Source: Pezicula radicicola (taxonomy: Eukaryota; Ascomycota; Leotiomycetes; Helotiales; Dermateaceae). Taken from it: a DNA stretch of 64,000 nucleotides. The stretch spans positions 65,223-129,222 of the forward strand of contig PDUO01000033.1 of NCBI GenBank assembly GCA_003008705.1, in the 5' to 3' direction. The notes below the pieces were generated by a model. It saw only the letters and a program-made list of their open reading frames with translations, was not told the origin of the DNA and made no database searches. Both the position numbers and the translations under genes were made by a program. This document shows positions 22,704 to 36,309 of this stretch, in pieces (the stretch's first letter is position 1; each line of letters starts with the position of its first letter).

Positions 22704-23702
22704 CGATCGATCATATATCTACAAAGCAATACAGCGATGATGCAGGTTACTTTGTTGAACGATTGATTTCTGAATATCATTGTTGTTCCGTCGTCTATTA
22801 GTCAACCTCGAAAACTCAATTTATCCTATGCTTCTAAACACAAGTTCGAAAGCATGAGCCCTGTTGACAACGATCGAAATGCCCCTTATGTTGTGCGAGA
22901 AATACCATCAGGGACACCACGTTAAGTAAAGGTTTATTTACATCGGCGCAGGGGCTTCTGGTATCAAATGGTCTGCTTGCTACACCCTCTGACTCATTGA
23001 GTAGGTATCCTGGCCGTTGCATGCGATATCCCTGCGCACAACTAGAAATTTTCCTGGGCTTTGAATCCGATTGGAGTGAATTGTGTGCCTATTCCGCCCG
23101 TGAGATTTCCGCCTTTTGCTACAGTAACTACTGTACTTAGTAAGGCTACGCATCGGGCCCAGAAATTCTCCGCTATTTCCAGGGCGCCGGACCCACCTAC
23201 GTACATCTTCACGTCCACTTGCCTCTTATCGATGCCTGTGGAAGACAAATGAATAGGATTCTTCCCATTGTTGGTTTGCGCGATAGCTCCTGCGTTGCAC
23301 AGAGGTCCAGATTTTAGCGTCAGTCGCGTAAAGGCCTTTTTGACGCCATTCCCACCTCTGTACAAAGTGGGAGATATTCATCCGGATCAACTCAATGTGC
23401 ATCACCCGGAAGAGTTTCTCTGCATCTCACATATGCTAACCACTATTTATGTGGACCATCTTAAAAGACTTCTAGCTGATTCTAAGCTGCGCTAAGGCTA
23501 CCACTATCATTGGCACTTTGGGAGTTTGAAATCCAACTCTCACTCTCGCGCTCCCCATCCGCCGCGGCGTCATTAATTCTAGAAGATTCTAGAAGCACAA
23601 ACTCCTGGACGAGCAGACCCAGAAATCGCACACAGATTGAGGCGCAACCGCTTAGTGGTTCCACAAATCACATGGGAGCCGACTGAAGAGGTTAGTGGAC
23701 GG
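22704..23702. other. No recognisable gene
   Basis: A minus-strand frame of 107 codons at 23042-23365 (with KSGPLCNAGAIAQTNNG and VDVKMYVGGSGALEIAENFW) looks protein-like. I cannot assign it to a family, and the surrounding frames are broken. It may be a relic on either strand. Confidence 0.35.
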
Positions 23703-24398
23703 CTATGTGATCGCTGAGGAGGGGGTGTCTCTAACCTCGACTGGACTGCCCGGTGCCTTCCTAACCGCAAGCCACTCGAATTTAACGCCATAATCCGGAT
23801 CAGTCTCCTCTAGCTTCCCGTCTCCCGCCTCTAGCAACTCCGCCTCAACCGCCTCGAATCCAACATCCCTTGCCATCGCCTTACTATCCTCTACACTGTA
23901 ACTACTCCAAAACATCCCATGGCCTAGGAACTCCCCATGGATCTCCTCTTCATCTATCGTTGCGAGATTGAATACGAACATACCGCCGGGCTTGAGCCAG
24001 GAATAGATTTTAGAGAGCATGCCTTTCTGTTCCGCGCGCGGTAGGTGGAAGATAGTGAAGAAACAGATCACGCCGTCGAAGCTCGCGGGTTCGAAGGAAA
24101 GGGCTGCCATATCGCCTGGAATAAGTGTCGCCTGCGGACACCGGACTTTCGCTATACTCAGTTGTTTCGTTGAGATATCGTTCGCCACTACTTGAGCGCC
24201 TCGGTCTAAGAGCATGCGCGTAATAGGAACGCCAGGACCGCAGCCGAGTTCAAGAACGCGTGGAGATGGCGGCGCATTCTCCAAGACCTTATTAGTATAC
24301 CTCTCGCGAGGAGAGTGCTGGCCTTCGACCCAGTGGAGGTACCAGTCTGCGATGTAGTCGTAGGCTTGCTCGACTATTTCTTTGGGAGTATCAGACAT
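23703..24398 (-). CDS. SAM-dependent class I methyltransferase
   Basis: A single-exon 231-residue protein from ATG 24396-24398 to the stop at 23703-23705. Motif I is VLELGCGPGVPITRMLL (SAM-binding glycine loop, residues about 47-63). It is followed by the acidic strand end VVANDIS, the motif-II/III region ATLIPGDMAALSFEPASFDGV, the post-II segment FFTIFHLPRAEQKGMLSKI and the LKPGGMFVFNLA motif. Length is normal for small soluble methyltransferases of the Methyltransf_11/25 type. The substrate cannot be inferred. It is divergent from the GMC oxidoreductase relic, about 230 bp apart, so they may once have shared a promoter. No defects seen. Confidence 0.9.
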   Translation of the reverse strand: MSDTPKEIVEQAYDYIADWYLHWVEGQHSPRERYTNKVLENAPPSPRVLELGCGPGVPITRMLLDRGAQVVANDISTKQLSIAKVRCPQATLIPGDMAALSFEPASFDGVICFFTIFHLPRAEQKGMLSKIYSWLKPGGMFVFNLATIDEEEIHGEFLGHGMFWSSYSVEDSKAMARDVGFEAVEAELLEAGDGKLEETDPDYGVKFEWLAVRKAPGSPVEVRDTPSSAIT

Positions 24399-24631
24399 CG
24401 TAAGGTAAGGATTGACTGTAAATCAGGCGAGTCGATTGAGTGTTTGATGAGAAAAACTGCTGCATGTTCCTTTCTTTCCCAGGCAACCAAGCGTACTCCA
24501 CTTCGCTTATCGATTTGCTTACTCTGCTCTAAGCGAAACTATACAAAGACGGCACCCTCCACTCTACCTTGCTGTGCCCTATTTACTGCACCTGTCTGCC
24601 CTTCTCTCAGCCAAATTAGTTTCCGATAAAC

Positions 24632-26334
<1,703 letters not shown>

Positions 26335-28120
26335 TACATGTAAATCAGATATGTCCTACCTTGTCCTTTGTCTGACGCCGTATTTGAGGGTATAATACCA
26401 CCGCGGTGTGGCCGTACGTATTATCAATTACTCAATCTAATAATATTACTACTAGGTGTTTCTTGACCGGAATCTCGACACCTCCCAACCCTCTGGCCCA
26501 CGTGACCCCGCGCCGCCTTTGCTCAGGCGGCTCAGGCCTGGCTCAACTTCGGCTCAAGTCTGCTCAAGTCTACTCACCTATCTCACTAGAAATCGTCAAC
26601 TTTTAACGAGGAGCCCGAAAAGGCCCCCTTTCCTAGCCAGGGGTCCTAAATCTGTTCCTACTATACGCTCATTCCTAGATAGTTATCCTAGTCTGCCTGT
26701 CAGGTTGTTTTACGCCGCCCTCTGCGTTTTACCTCGGGCTATATATTCTATAAATGACCGTTTCCCTCTTGTCTTCACCTCTCTTCTCACCTATCTTCTC
26801 ACTCATCTTCTCACCCATCTTCTTACCCATCTTCTTACAGTCTTACCTATCTTCTTATATATCTTTTTATCTATCTTCTCATACACCCTCTTACACATCT
26901 CCTCACATATCTCCTCCAACATCAGCATCCTCGAGTTTCGACCCCCCTCCAGTATTAATCAACCCTCCTCTAACATCTTTATATCCTGACCCCGGTAATA
27001 GCTTATTACCGACCTTTTAGAGTTGCTTCAGAAGGGACAGTAGTTTTCTACTATGCACTCTATCCTAAGGTATCGATTCAAAGTTTCTAAGAAAGACTAA
27101 CTTCTCATCTAGTTCCCCTAGATCGGAATCTTCGACCGAGTTACTCAGAGTTTCCGACTATAATACCTAATAAGTATAGTTCTAGAAGTCAAGATCTATC
27201 AACTACTTTTCCTAGTTGTACTTCTAGTTAATATACGTCTAGTATTATTTAAACACTAGAAGTTGTTCGAGTACGAGATTTAGATTACGTATTATAAACA
27301 AGTTCTGTATCGCGTCTCGTATCGAGGCTAGCGTAACTTATAGCGAGTACGAGAAGTAGGATAAACTACTAGTAATAATCTAGTGAGGTAGCTTTACTTG
27401 TCGCGACTCTAAAATCTACTCCTGTTAGTACTTTTTTATTGTTAGATACTACTAACTAACCTTTTTAACCTAAACATAGATATCCTTTGTCCCTAGAATA
27501 TCTAGTACTTCCCTCTAAAGCCTATCACGGACGTCGTACACGGTATCGAATAGGCTTCTAACAAAAAAAGTATTATATCTAAGGGCCTATTTCACTAAGT
27601 CGAGGAAGGGGATCCGAAAGATAGTACGACAAGCTACCGTATAGAACTCGTCCGTAAATTCGGAAGCGGTCCCAGAGAGTAGTAGCTGCTAGTTCTAGTC
27701 CTATAGGAGTACACTACCTCCTACTAGTATTCGAAGTACTCGCCAGAGTTTATTAGCCTTAGAATCGACTGTTAAGCTTGAGGAGTCTGTACATTACTCT
27801 ATAGAGAGGTCCTCGTATTTGAAATATAGGGCGAAGAGTGTATTAAGATCTGTATGTGCTTTTAGTAGTCGGATCGCGGTCTTTTCATCCTCAAAGGGAA
27901 GTAGTGAGCAGATCACCTCGACTTCGCCGGGTTTCATAGTAGATATCAGCCTTTTCTAAGCTTTTGCCTCCCACCATTTTAAAACGATCACGCCCTAACG
28001 GGAAGGCCCAGATCCTATGTCGGCGCGGTCTAGCGGATAGAAGTTTTGGTAGGTGAAAGCCGTAGCCGATAAAATAGGTAAGGATAGAACTTTTGTTGGC
28101 GGGTTTCCAGCAAATTGAGT
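26335..28120. other. Repeat-rich and AT-biased DNA, no gene seen
   Basis: About 26500-26580 has GGCTCAAG-type short repeats. From about 27000 to 28090 the DNA is TA-rich and appears RIP-altered. I cannot read a known element from it. Open frames over the repeat tract (26406-27020) are low-complexity translations. Confidence 0.45.
26766..26920 (+). repeat. Pyrimidine-rich minisatellite
   Basis: About a dozen imperfect 11-12 bp units of the form CATCTTCTCACC in a purine-free strand. Length variants and C-to-T changes are visible along the array. Confidence 0.7.
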
Positions 28121-29978
28121 ACAGAGACCAGGTCAACGGACAAGAAGATGTGATGGTGGGAGAGATGAAGGAGAAGGGGGATGATGAGGCTTATATCTGG
28201 ACGTTCATCTGTTTCCCTTCCACCTCAAATGGCGAGCTTCCTCGTATCTGCGTGTCGGAAAGGATGTTTTCCGACCAAGCTATGCAGTTTACTATCAGCA
28301 CCGCCTATATTGGCTCCATTGAGAGTTTTTTCTTGTGTCCAAGACACGGCCTGCGCCAGAGGCCCACGCAACCCACCGTTGGTGATCCTCGTTGATATGC
28401 AGCTTGACCGCGACGCCTTTCCGAATCTGCCACTTTGGTCTGCAGTCGTACATCCAGAAGGTTGACAGCACTGGAGAAGGTGCTGGCGGATCTCGCGGAG
28501 GTCGCTGCTGGCATCTGTACCGCCTGCTGCAAGAATGAAGTTATTCTCAGCTGCAGGAGAAGCAACCCCCCCCCCCGTTACTCTTTTTGGCATCCACTTT
28601 GTCACCCAGCTGATCAGGGAAGCCGTCTGGGCATTGTACGCACTATTGTGCTAATCGGTCGAACCTGCCTTGAACTTGGCTCCCGCACCAGAAGTCAGCC
28701 TGGCCAACAAGCTCGAGTCTGAATGACGAACGGAATCACGCGGATTTTGCAGGTAATTTTAGAGCAGTACATCCGATGTCTTCCTCTGCCTATGCGCTGC
28801 GGGCTTTGATGCTGCTTTTCGTGTTTCAATCCGTAATTGAGAGGCCAATTCTCATGAGTATGAATAATGCGGTCCTTGCTTTCCGAAGCTGAAGAAGCAT
28901 GTATACATAGCCCTTTAGCTAAAAGTCAGCAATGATGAAAGGCTAGAGTTCAGGGATGCGTGACAAGTAGGTGCGCTTGTTTTTCTATTCACACGATCGT
29001 CGATCTATTTCTGAGGGCGGGACCAAGTGGTAGCCGAGCTTAAAAGGGGTTGTCACATAATAGGAGTTCTCTCACGACCCTAGCAACAAAATCTTGTCAA
29101 GGCAGATTCAATGCTCTTGAAAGCCCTGTAGCGCAATGGCAACAGTCAAATCCCTACTCATAGCCAGCATAGCTGTAAAGTATCAAGGGTAGCGACGCTA
29201 CTCTCGTCAAGCTGGGGATGGGGCAGTCCAGTGGCTAGACCACAGGAGCGCGGGGCTATGAATTCGATACAATGCATAATGGGGTCAGGGAAGGAGGCAC
29301 CAGTCCCTGATTCGGCGTCTTTTCTTCCACCAAGGGTCTTGCCATCAGAATACTTGTCGTTGGCCAGGCTTGTGAGCCAATCGACGATGAGTACACATGG
29401 AATGAGAAGAGCCCATCCCTAGTCTCCAACTCCAACAGCCCCTCAAAGACTTCATTCACTGCATATACGAAATGAATAGTAGGATCCACATTACTGGTAT
29501 CACTTTCTTGCCCGGTGAAGCCGGGATATTGGCTGGCGGTTAGGCTGTTTGAGGGCAAGAGGAGCGTGAATTCGCCATACATACGCGAAGGAGGATGCAA
29601 AGAGGTGTGTAACGTGGGCTTGGAATTCAGCTGATCATCCAGAACCGAGCAATTTATAGTAGGCAGTAAAACGAGGTCACATAGACAGAAAATCAATCAG
29701 TGTGTTTTGTACAGAACTGATCTCTACCACCGCCGAGGTGGCGAGAGATGCCCTATTATTCATTGATTTAGGAGTACGTCAGACGGACGGACTTAACTAT
29801 CCCCATAGACTAGGACAACCAGTTATTCCGACTCCGAATCCATTGATCCGTCTTGCAAAACAAGGTTGAGGCTCTGCATTATCACTTCGGCTGCACCCGT
29901 ATGACACTCAGAAAGACAGGTAAAAAGACCATGCTTGCTTCCCGAAACACTCGCCCTCTACCTCCTATGCAGCCGTGT
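28121..29978. other. GC-normal DNA without identifiable gene
   Basis: Several overlapping open frames on both strands at 28180-28720 and 29230-29700, none with a motif I recognise. An 11-C run occupies 28566-28576. The region may hold broken genes. Confidence 0.35.
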
Positions 29979-30464
29979 CTACTTCTGGGGGGGCCGCATC
30001 AATGAAGCATCGCCTGAGGTCCAGATAACATTCAACACCAACTTCTTAATCTTCCACACACCCGCTTCGTCCTTGATCAGGTCAACGGAATACTCCCCGC
30101 CCACAGTGTACTTGGTTCCGTTTGGATCCCTGCCCGTGCCGGAAGACGCATGCTGTGCTGTTGAAGTAGCAGTAAGAGAAGCAGTATCGGCTCCATCCTG
30201 GTAATTCACACGGACCATGCTGATATTGTGCGTGGTATCCATAGGACCAACTCTATTGAGAACATTTGTGCGAATCAGGGAGAGGCCCTGGAGGACTCTT
30301 TTGTTGTCATCATGAATTTCCATAGAAACGTCTTCTCCGGCCCATGCTGAGTTGAAGAGTGCGGAGTCATGATGATCACTGGCAATGGCGGCTCGGTACA
30401 GGGCGTCGGCGATAGCCTCACGCTGGCTGAGAGAGGGGAGGGCTTGCGGGAACGACTGCGACAT
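29979..30464 (-). CDS. SnoaL-like domain protein
   Basis: A single-exon protein of 161 residues. The N-terminal helices include LSQREAIADALYRAAIASD and the typical ALFNSAWAGEDVSMEI pattern of SnoaL_4/NTF2-like folds. The C-terminal sheet includes TKYTVGGEYSVDLIKDEAG and VWKIKKLVLNVIWTSGD. Length matches stand-alone members. Such proteins are small cone-shaped enzymes (cyclases, dehydratases, isomerases) or binding proteins, often in polyketide and other secondary-metabolite clusters; the reaction here is unknown. It is divergent from the Zn2Cys6 regulator with 342 bp between starts. A 7-G run near the 3' end (29988-29994) is in frame. No defects. Confidence 0.82.
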   Translation of the reverse strand: MSQSFPQALPSLSQREAIADALYRAAIASDHHDSALFNSAWAGEDVSMEIHDDNKRVLQGLSLIRTNVLNRVGPMDTTHNISMVRVNYQDGADTASLTATSTAQHASSGTGRDPNGTKYTVGGEYSVDLIKDEAGVWKIKKLVLNVIWTSGDASLMRPPQK

Positions 30465-30806
30465 TTCCGCGGCTTATGTTTGATAGAAGAATAGAAATGT
30501 ATATTGTTGATTGTAGTCATGCTCAGTCTATCTATTTAATTGCTAATAAGTGACGGATCATATAAAAGTTGAGTATGGGGATTTCATGTAAGCACGGCAT
30601 GTGCAAATCTTCCCGCGGAATTCTCGGGGTTTATCCGTGCCATGCCCAGTACTCCGTATGAGTAAGCTTATTCTGGTCCGTCCTCCCAAAACCAACGTGG
30701 TCTTTACTTTCCACGGCGTGCGCATCGTACGACAACGGTATGCTCCCAGAAGCCGCCACGATTTCGCGGTAAAGGCCAAGACGAATGTTTGCAGAGTCGA
30801 GTTAAG
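30465..30806. promoter_or_regulatory. Bidirectional promoter region, SnoaL-like gene and Zn2Cys6 regulator
   Basis: The 342 bp separate the start codons of two intact divergent genes. The arrangement suggests shared control, perhaps by the regulator itself. No specific binding site is claimed. Confidence 0.5.
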
Positions 30807-33297
30807 ATGGACAGACCAAAGGCGGGTCGCAGCGCCAGATGGGGCGCGGCCTGCGCTCCGTGTGCGGCAGCAAAGACACGCTGCATTCGCACCCAGTCTT
30901 CGGGGCCACAACAATGTGATCGATGCCGAAGTTTGGAGAAAGACTGCGTGGGTCAAACTTCTGGTCCAAGGAAGAAGAGACAGGCCAAGCCCTCGTAAGT
31001 CCATGTTCATGCCCTGTTATACTCTTTGCGCATCAACACCTTGCCATAGCGTGGGGTGGGCATGAGCTCTGCCCCTAGGGAGTTCACTGCCCGTACCACT
31101 GCCCTTATTACTACCCGATTATCTTCGTCAGGGTTCAACCGATATTCAATCGCTAAACTGCTTTAAACTCATCCACGTTGGACCCACTGTTGACTCTGCC
31201 TGACCAGTGCCAGTTTTGACACGAGAATGGCTCTGCCGGAAGAGGGACTCAATAATTTGATTTACTCATCGAAGACGCCGGGAGGGGAAAGCTCAACTGT
31301 ACATGGCAGTTCATCCAATGGTAGTCTGGATTACCTCGCAAACAACCATTCGGCATCATCGGTTAGCACCGAACCCCAAGCTCAAGTCACTCTAAGCCAG
31401 GACGAAACTGCTCTGAACACCCCAGCGCATGACTTCACCTCTAGCGCACCCACGGGTCTAACATGCACCTGCATGGCAACAGTAGACATGGAAGATCTTG
31501 TCCCCGTGGAGTCTGACGAGACTTTGTTGTCCATCTACAGGAATCAGCTGTCTAGTCCGTTGCCTTTTGTCATCATTCCAGCTGGCACAACGCCAAGACA
31601 ACTGCAGGCAACTCGTCCATTTCTCATGAAGGTAATCAGAATGGTAGCTTCCGTCCGCCATCTTCGATTGGTGAGGGGACAAAGCCGCGCCGTTATGGAA
31701 CATATCTCTAATGCCATACTCATGAGATCTGAGCGCTCGTTAGATCTCCTCCAAGGCATCCTGGTTTTCCTAGGATCCTACCACTACCATTGCATGGCTC
31801 ATGCGCAGTTCAACAATCTGATCCGCCTAGCAGTCAGCTTGGTAGAAGATATAGATTTGAGTACATGCCCCAAGTCTCAACAGAGGAGGAGTCAGCTGCC
31901 TTTGGTACGTGCCGAGGAGCCCGTGTCCAGAACGAACGAAGAGAAGAGGGCGCTACTTGGCGTCTGGTATATGAGCTCAAAGTGAGTCTCCCAACGCCTG
32001 AATGGAGCTTCATAAAGGACAAAACTAACTTGATAGCAGCGCTGGCCTTGTCGTGAAACAGTTAGCATTCACAAGATATACCAAATATATGGACCAATGC
32101 CTCAAAGATCTTGACGATGCTAGAGAATACAAGACAGACCAACTTGCCATACAGTTAGTCCACATCCAGCAACTCACCGAGAAAATCTTCCACTTCCACA
32201 GTAGTGATTCACCGGTGGACGAACAGCTAGGTTCGCCCGAACCTTCAACGATGGCGCGTCTAGAGGCATTCCGAGTTGAGCTAGACAGCCTCCGGAACGC
32301 ACTACCCCCGAATCTTAAATCCGATTGTATGATTCCCCAAATGTTTGAAAATGTCGCCGCCGGTGCTTCGCTAACCCAGTCTGAGAGCCCAGACTTTCTA
32401 TCTTGCTATCACAATAGTGCTTACCTCGGGATCTTTGAGCCTCTACTGGCAGGTTCACACCTACCAGATGCCGAATCTCAATCCTTCGCCTCGCTCTCAC
32501 TTTCAGGCGTGCCGATATCCGATGTCTTCTCACATTTCACTGCCGCACTCAAGGCCTGGCTCGAGAATTGGCTTGCCATCCCGGTCTGCTCCTACTTCTA
32601 CATGCCTCAGCCCGCCTACGTCCAATTGGTCCATGGCGCCATGATGCTCTCTCGATGGGTAAAAGTAGCCGGGCCCAGCGCGGTCAAGCTTTCCAGTGCC
32701 GGCACGGCCGTGTCGCAGAAAGAATTCACGGTTCCCTGGCAACCAACGCCTGCTCTCAGCGGCGTGCCTTCATGTCCAGATCTGAGCTTGCCGAGACCTC
32801 CAGCCTCACTATCCACCCAAGTCGTGTCCGCCCAGATACTCAACACGCTCAGGGCCAAGGTCACAGCGCAACCCAATCTTCAGGTTGATATCCTCGGCAT
32901 CTTAGACACCATGGCAGCTCGTTTTGAGGCCGCAAAGAAGGAGATGGCCGCGGCGCAGGGGGTGGATTGGGAGAATGATACATGGGACTTTGCTGCAGAA
33001 CATTTGAAGATGAAGAAGGCTAGAGTCGAGAAATGGTGTGAGATGGTCGCCATGGCGGCAGGCGAGAGGAGGAGCCCGCTGACCGATGCCCATGACAGCG
33101 TTTACGAAGGGAGCAGAGAGGCCATAAATATGTTGGCAGGGCGGAGCGTCGACGGTTTCGGATGGGTAACATCAGGCTATGATTGGGACAACATGCAGTG
33201 GGAGAGTGCTATGTTTGATGAGATCTTGCAGGACATTCATACCGGAGCTGTCTTCAAGCCCGTCGATTGGAACACAGGCATGCTGGTCGATTTGTGA
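30807..33297 (+). CDS. Zn2Cys6 binuclear-cluster transcription factor
   Basis: Three exons: 30807-30994, 31208-31981, 32040-33297. Intron 1 (GTAAGT, 213 bp; an alternative acceptor at 31225 also keeps frame) and intron 2 (GTGAGT..CAG, 58 bp) join to about 739 residues. The DNA-binding cluster is near residues 15-50: CAPCAAAKTRC, then CDRCRSLEKDC, followed by a basic linker GPRKKRQAK. The middle homology part includes LLSIYRNQLSSPLPFVIIP, HLRLVRGQSRAVMEHISNAI, SLVEDIDLSTCP, the conserved KRALLGVWYMSSN and FTRYTKYMDQCLKDL. The nuclear regulator probably controls the neighbouring genes: it lies between the SnoaL-like protein and the polyketide synthase relic and MFS transporter. All splice junctions keep frame and no stop is seen, so the gene appears intact although likely targets are dead. 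Confidence 0.88.
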
Positions 33298-34006
33298 TTT
33301 GTGAGCGGACCAAACATAGAAGTTTAACGGTTAGAATTTGAGGTCTCTATCGAGCGTCCGGACTTCTCAGCAACAAGGGCCCCGGGCACTCACCCGTATG
33401 TTCTGGCACCGGTTTAAGCCCTAAGATCAGCCAAAGACGACGACTACACATCTACGCACATGGATGAAAATGAGTAATGTTGGCTCTGTGCTTAATGTGA
33501 GATGGCCCATTCCAGGGCGCTTCAGGGGTGGCCGGTCTCAGTGCTTCGGTCAACGCCTGACGCCCGGAATTGTGCATGTACAAGTAAAAACTACAATACA
33601 CCCCTGGAAAGATTCCCCCAGCGCTACCCTCTTGGCCAGGGTGGGTGTACTGAGAAAACGGCCGATTCTAAGCCCTCTGCCTCCGTATAACTGCAAATAT
33701 TCTAAGTACAGCCCTGAAAGTGTGTATTAGCGCATCCTTCAGGCAAGGCGGCACGGCTCTCAAGTCCAAGCCACATACGCACCTTGGCACTCGCTCGCTG
33801 AGGATTTGGCAGGAATTCGGTACCTTTCTCAGGGGTGCGCATCCCTGTCGCGGGCTGTTTTCCGTAAATTCCACGGGGACTTCGCGGGCCGAGTAGTCCT
33901 TGGCTAAAAAAAAATTATATATCAGCTATTTGTAACCTAGCTTCTGGACACAATCTTACGATCCAGTACTACCCATTTCTTCAAACCGCAGCTGAACGAA
34001 ACGACC
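33298..34006. other. Intergenic, no gene seen
   Basis: Terminator side of the regulator and promoter side of the reductase relic. A TATA-like AAATTATATATC lies at about 33909-33920, roughly 90 bp before the start codon at 34007. Confidence 0.45.
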
Positions 34007-34781
34007 ATGAAGTTGCTCTTGCTTGGTGCCAGCGGCAATGTCGGCAGCCGTGCACTGCCTGCCTTGATCAAGCACAGCCACACCGTCGTAGCTTATGTTC
34101 GCTCGCCTAGCAAACTCGCGCCAGAGAAGCGAGCTGTCTTGGCCGACGTGGTCGTCGGATCGGTCACGGACAAGTCAGCGTTGAAGGATGCCATCCTCGC
34201 CCACAACTGCGATGCCGTCTTTCACGCCGCTGGCGTGGCGCAGATGTTCGGCCGCTCCAAGACCGGCGAATATAACAAAATGTTCGCCACCGTCGTCGCA
34301 GCCATTGTGGAAGCCCGCGAGGAGCGCCGCGGGCCCGCAATCCACGCCTGGCTGATGTCTGGTTTCCCCATGCTGGACAGCGCCATCCCGACTCATCTCA
34401 TCGGTGACTATATGCCCATGTTTCCCGAGCACAGGGAAAATCTGGCCCTCATCCAGAAGCAAGAAGAGGGGAACATCGCCTGGTCGCTGTTTTGTGCCAA
34501 TTAAATGAGCCCCAAGTACAACGAGATTCGAATTCCCGTACCGGACGACTGCTCGGCGGCCAATGTGATCGCCAGCGCGGACTCCCCCCCCCGAGTGGCG
34601 GGACACTCTCAAGTGGGTACCGCTGATCGGGCCCTACTTGAACGTCTTCGGTCTAGCGGGTGGTTACGCCACTTCTTTGGAGGATCCCTTGGACTTCATT
34701 GCTACCGACTTCGAGAAAGGATTACAGAGCGAATTCCTCGGGAAGAGAGTTAGATTAAAGATGAAAAAGGCGGCTCCTTGA
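34007..34781 (+). pseudogene. NAD(P)H-binding reductase (NmrA/YwnB-like), one stop and one frameshift
   Basis: MKLLLLGASGNVGSRALPAL carries the GASGxVG nucleotide-binding motif at the N-terminus. It is followed by VVAYVRSPSKLA, VVGSVTDKSALKDAI and AVFHAAGVAQMFG. A TAA at 34502-34504 interrupts IAWSLFCAN*MSPKYNEIRI; relatives would have Gln, so a CAA-to-TAA RIP-type change is likely. A second break is a 9-C run at 34584-34592. With eight C the frame continues PPEWRDTLKWVPLIGPYLN, FGLAGGYATSLEDPLDFIA and DFEKGLQSEFLGKRV to TGA at 34779-34781, about 257 residues in all. The gene is single-exon and unusually GC-rich compared with its flanks. Role would be reduction of a small metabolite. Confidence 0.8.
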
Positions 34782-35606
34782 GTATACGTCTGGAAATCTA
34801 CATTACCTGCTGTCTTTTCTTATAAACTTTAGGAACGATGTAATTGGATCGGCCGCCGTCCTAGATCATACCGCCCGTGTCACAATATAACGCACTCCTA
34901 GGCATCACTAGAAGTACGGCTTAGGCATCTGTCACGGATTGACTGGTTGGGGTCGATATTTTAGGTCATGTCAAAGATGAGGTTCAATTTGAGAGGTGAG
35001 GTGTTATATAATAAGGGACGCTGCCATTGGTCAAATTAGCGAAGGGGCTATATAGATGTACAAACTCTGCAAGTGCCAGGGGCACACAAGCACACAAACA
35101 ATCAAGCCTACTTTACCCTTACTTTTGGTCAATATACGCAATCTGTGACAAGAGGGGGGACCAGCTAGCTACTTACACCTAACACATGCCCGTGGGGAAA
35201 AGGATACAGGGACCGGCCGCGAACTGATGCCTCCATCCCATTATAGGGCGCGCACTCTCTTGTCTTCCTGGATAATACTTGGGGGATCTGTTGTATTGTA
35301 TGTTAGAGACTCTGCCAGATAGCTTAAAGCTAACCAGCCGTGGTACGTCCTATCCCCCTCGGGAGGGCCGGGCGTTAATAATATCAATTATCATAATCTT
35401 CACCTAATATATACTATATTTTAGTGCTGCAGCACCGAACAGTGTTTGACGAGTCTCTTTAGGTCTCCCTTATTTGTAACTGATACTATCTAACTCTTAA
35501 TAGATTAAATAGGAACATGATATAACAATATTAAGAGCAAAATGACGAGAAGAAATAAGAAAGCAAAGAGAGACAAAAAAGACACAATGAGTACGAGTCA
35601 GGACCC
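34782..35606. other. Intergenic, AT-biased, no gene seen
   Basis: No open frame or motif recognised. The last 100 bp are AGA-rich. Confidence 0.45.
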
Positions 35607-36309
35607 CTAATTCAAGAACCCCATCCTCTTCCATGCTTCCACATACCTGCCCACAACCTCCTCAGACACCGGGCCCTCCGCCGCTATCGTAACACTATGC
35701 TCCCTCGCCCTCTGCGTATCCAGCACCAGCCCCCCACAACTCATCCTCTCAAAGTTCTTCTCTAGAAAGTCTGCCATCCCATTCCTCGTAGTGGGATTCT
35801 CCGTCTCCGGCACAAGCGGTGGCGTCCTCACCCTCTTGATCCAGTCCCTGAACGGCAGAATCGCCCCAGCCGGAACACCCAGGAGCCGGGCCGGGTTGAG
35901 GGCTAGGTCCGCCACGACGCCGCCGCAGTGGTCGACGGGTGTCCACAGCAGCGAGCATGGCCAGCCGCACCGCGACGGCTGAGTACCGCTCGAATTCCGC
36001 GCGGTCGCGTGCGCTGGCCACGGCGAGCGCCGCCAGCAGCCCGCCGCAGTAACCGAGGGCCTCAACCTTGGTGGCTGATGATGCGAGTGTGCGGGCCTGC
36101 ACATCCACCGCCGCTGCTGCCTCTCCCGTTTGCGCGACCTGGAGCTCGAGGTAGCGCCAGTACTGCGCGACCTGCGTCAGCACCAGGAGCGGACTGACGA
36201 TCTTCTCCATCGAATGCTCGGTGAAGACGCCAGTGTGCGACCCGAAGAGGAAGACGGTCGCATCGAAGGGGCCACTGTCGAGCCCCGCCCCAGAGGTTGT
36301 CTCTATCAT
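35607..36309 (-). pseudogene. Non-reducing polyketide synthase relic: SAT fragment joined to terminal reductase end
   Basis: From ATG 36307-36309 the frame reads ATVFLFGSHTGVFTEHS, then IVSPLLVLTQVAQYWRYLEL and VEALGYCGGLLAALAVASA, then FERYSAVAVRLAMLAAV. These are marks of the starter-unit acyltransferase (SAT) domain of non-reducing PKSs, with about 60 residues missing in the middle. Near 35945 the frame changes. The other frame continues TPVDHCGGVVADLALNP, ILPFRDWIKRVRTPP, MADFLEKNFERMSCGGLVLD and VSEEVVGRYVEAWKRMGFLN, which resembles the C-terminus of a thioester reductase (R) release domain. KS, AT, PT and ACP domains, about 2,000 residues, are gone. The GC-rich sequence shows no RIP. 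The architecture implied is SAT-KS-AT-PT-ACP-...-R. Non-functional. Confidence 0.72.

Noticed and set aside
26406..27020. Overlapping open frames of 66-177 codons
   Set aside because: They translate a pyrimidine-rich minisatellite (Leu/Thr/His/Ser repeats) and have no domain.
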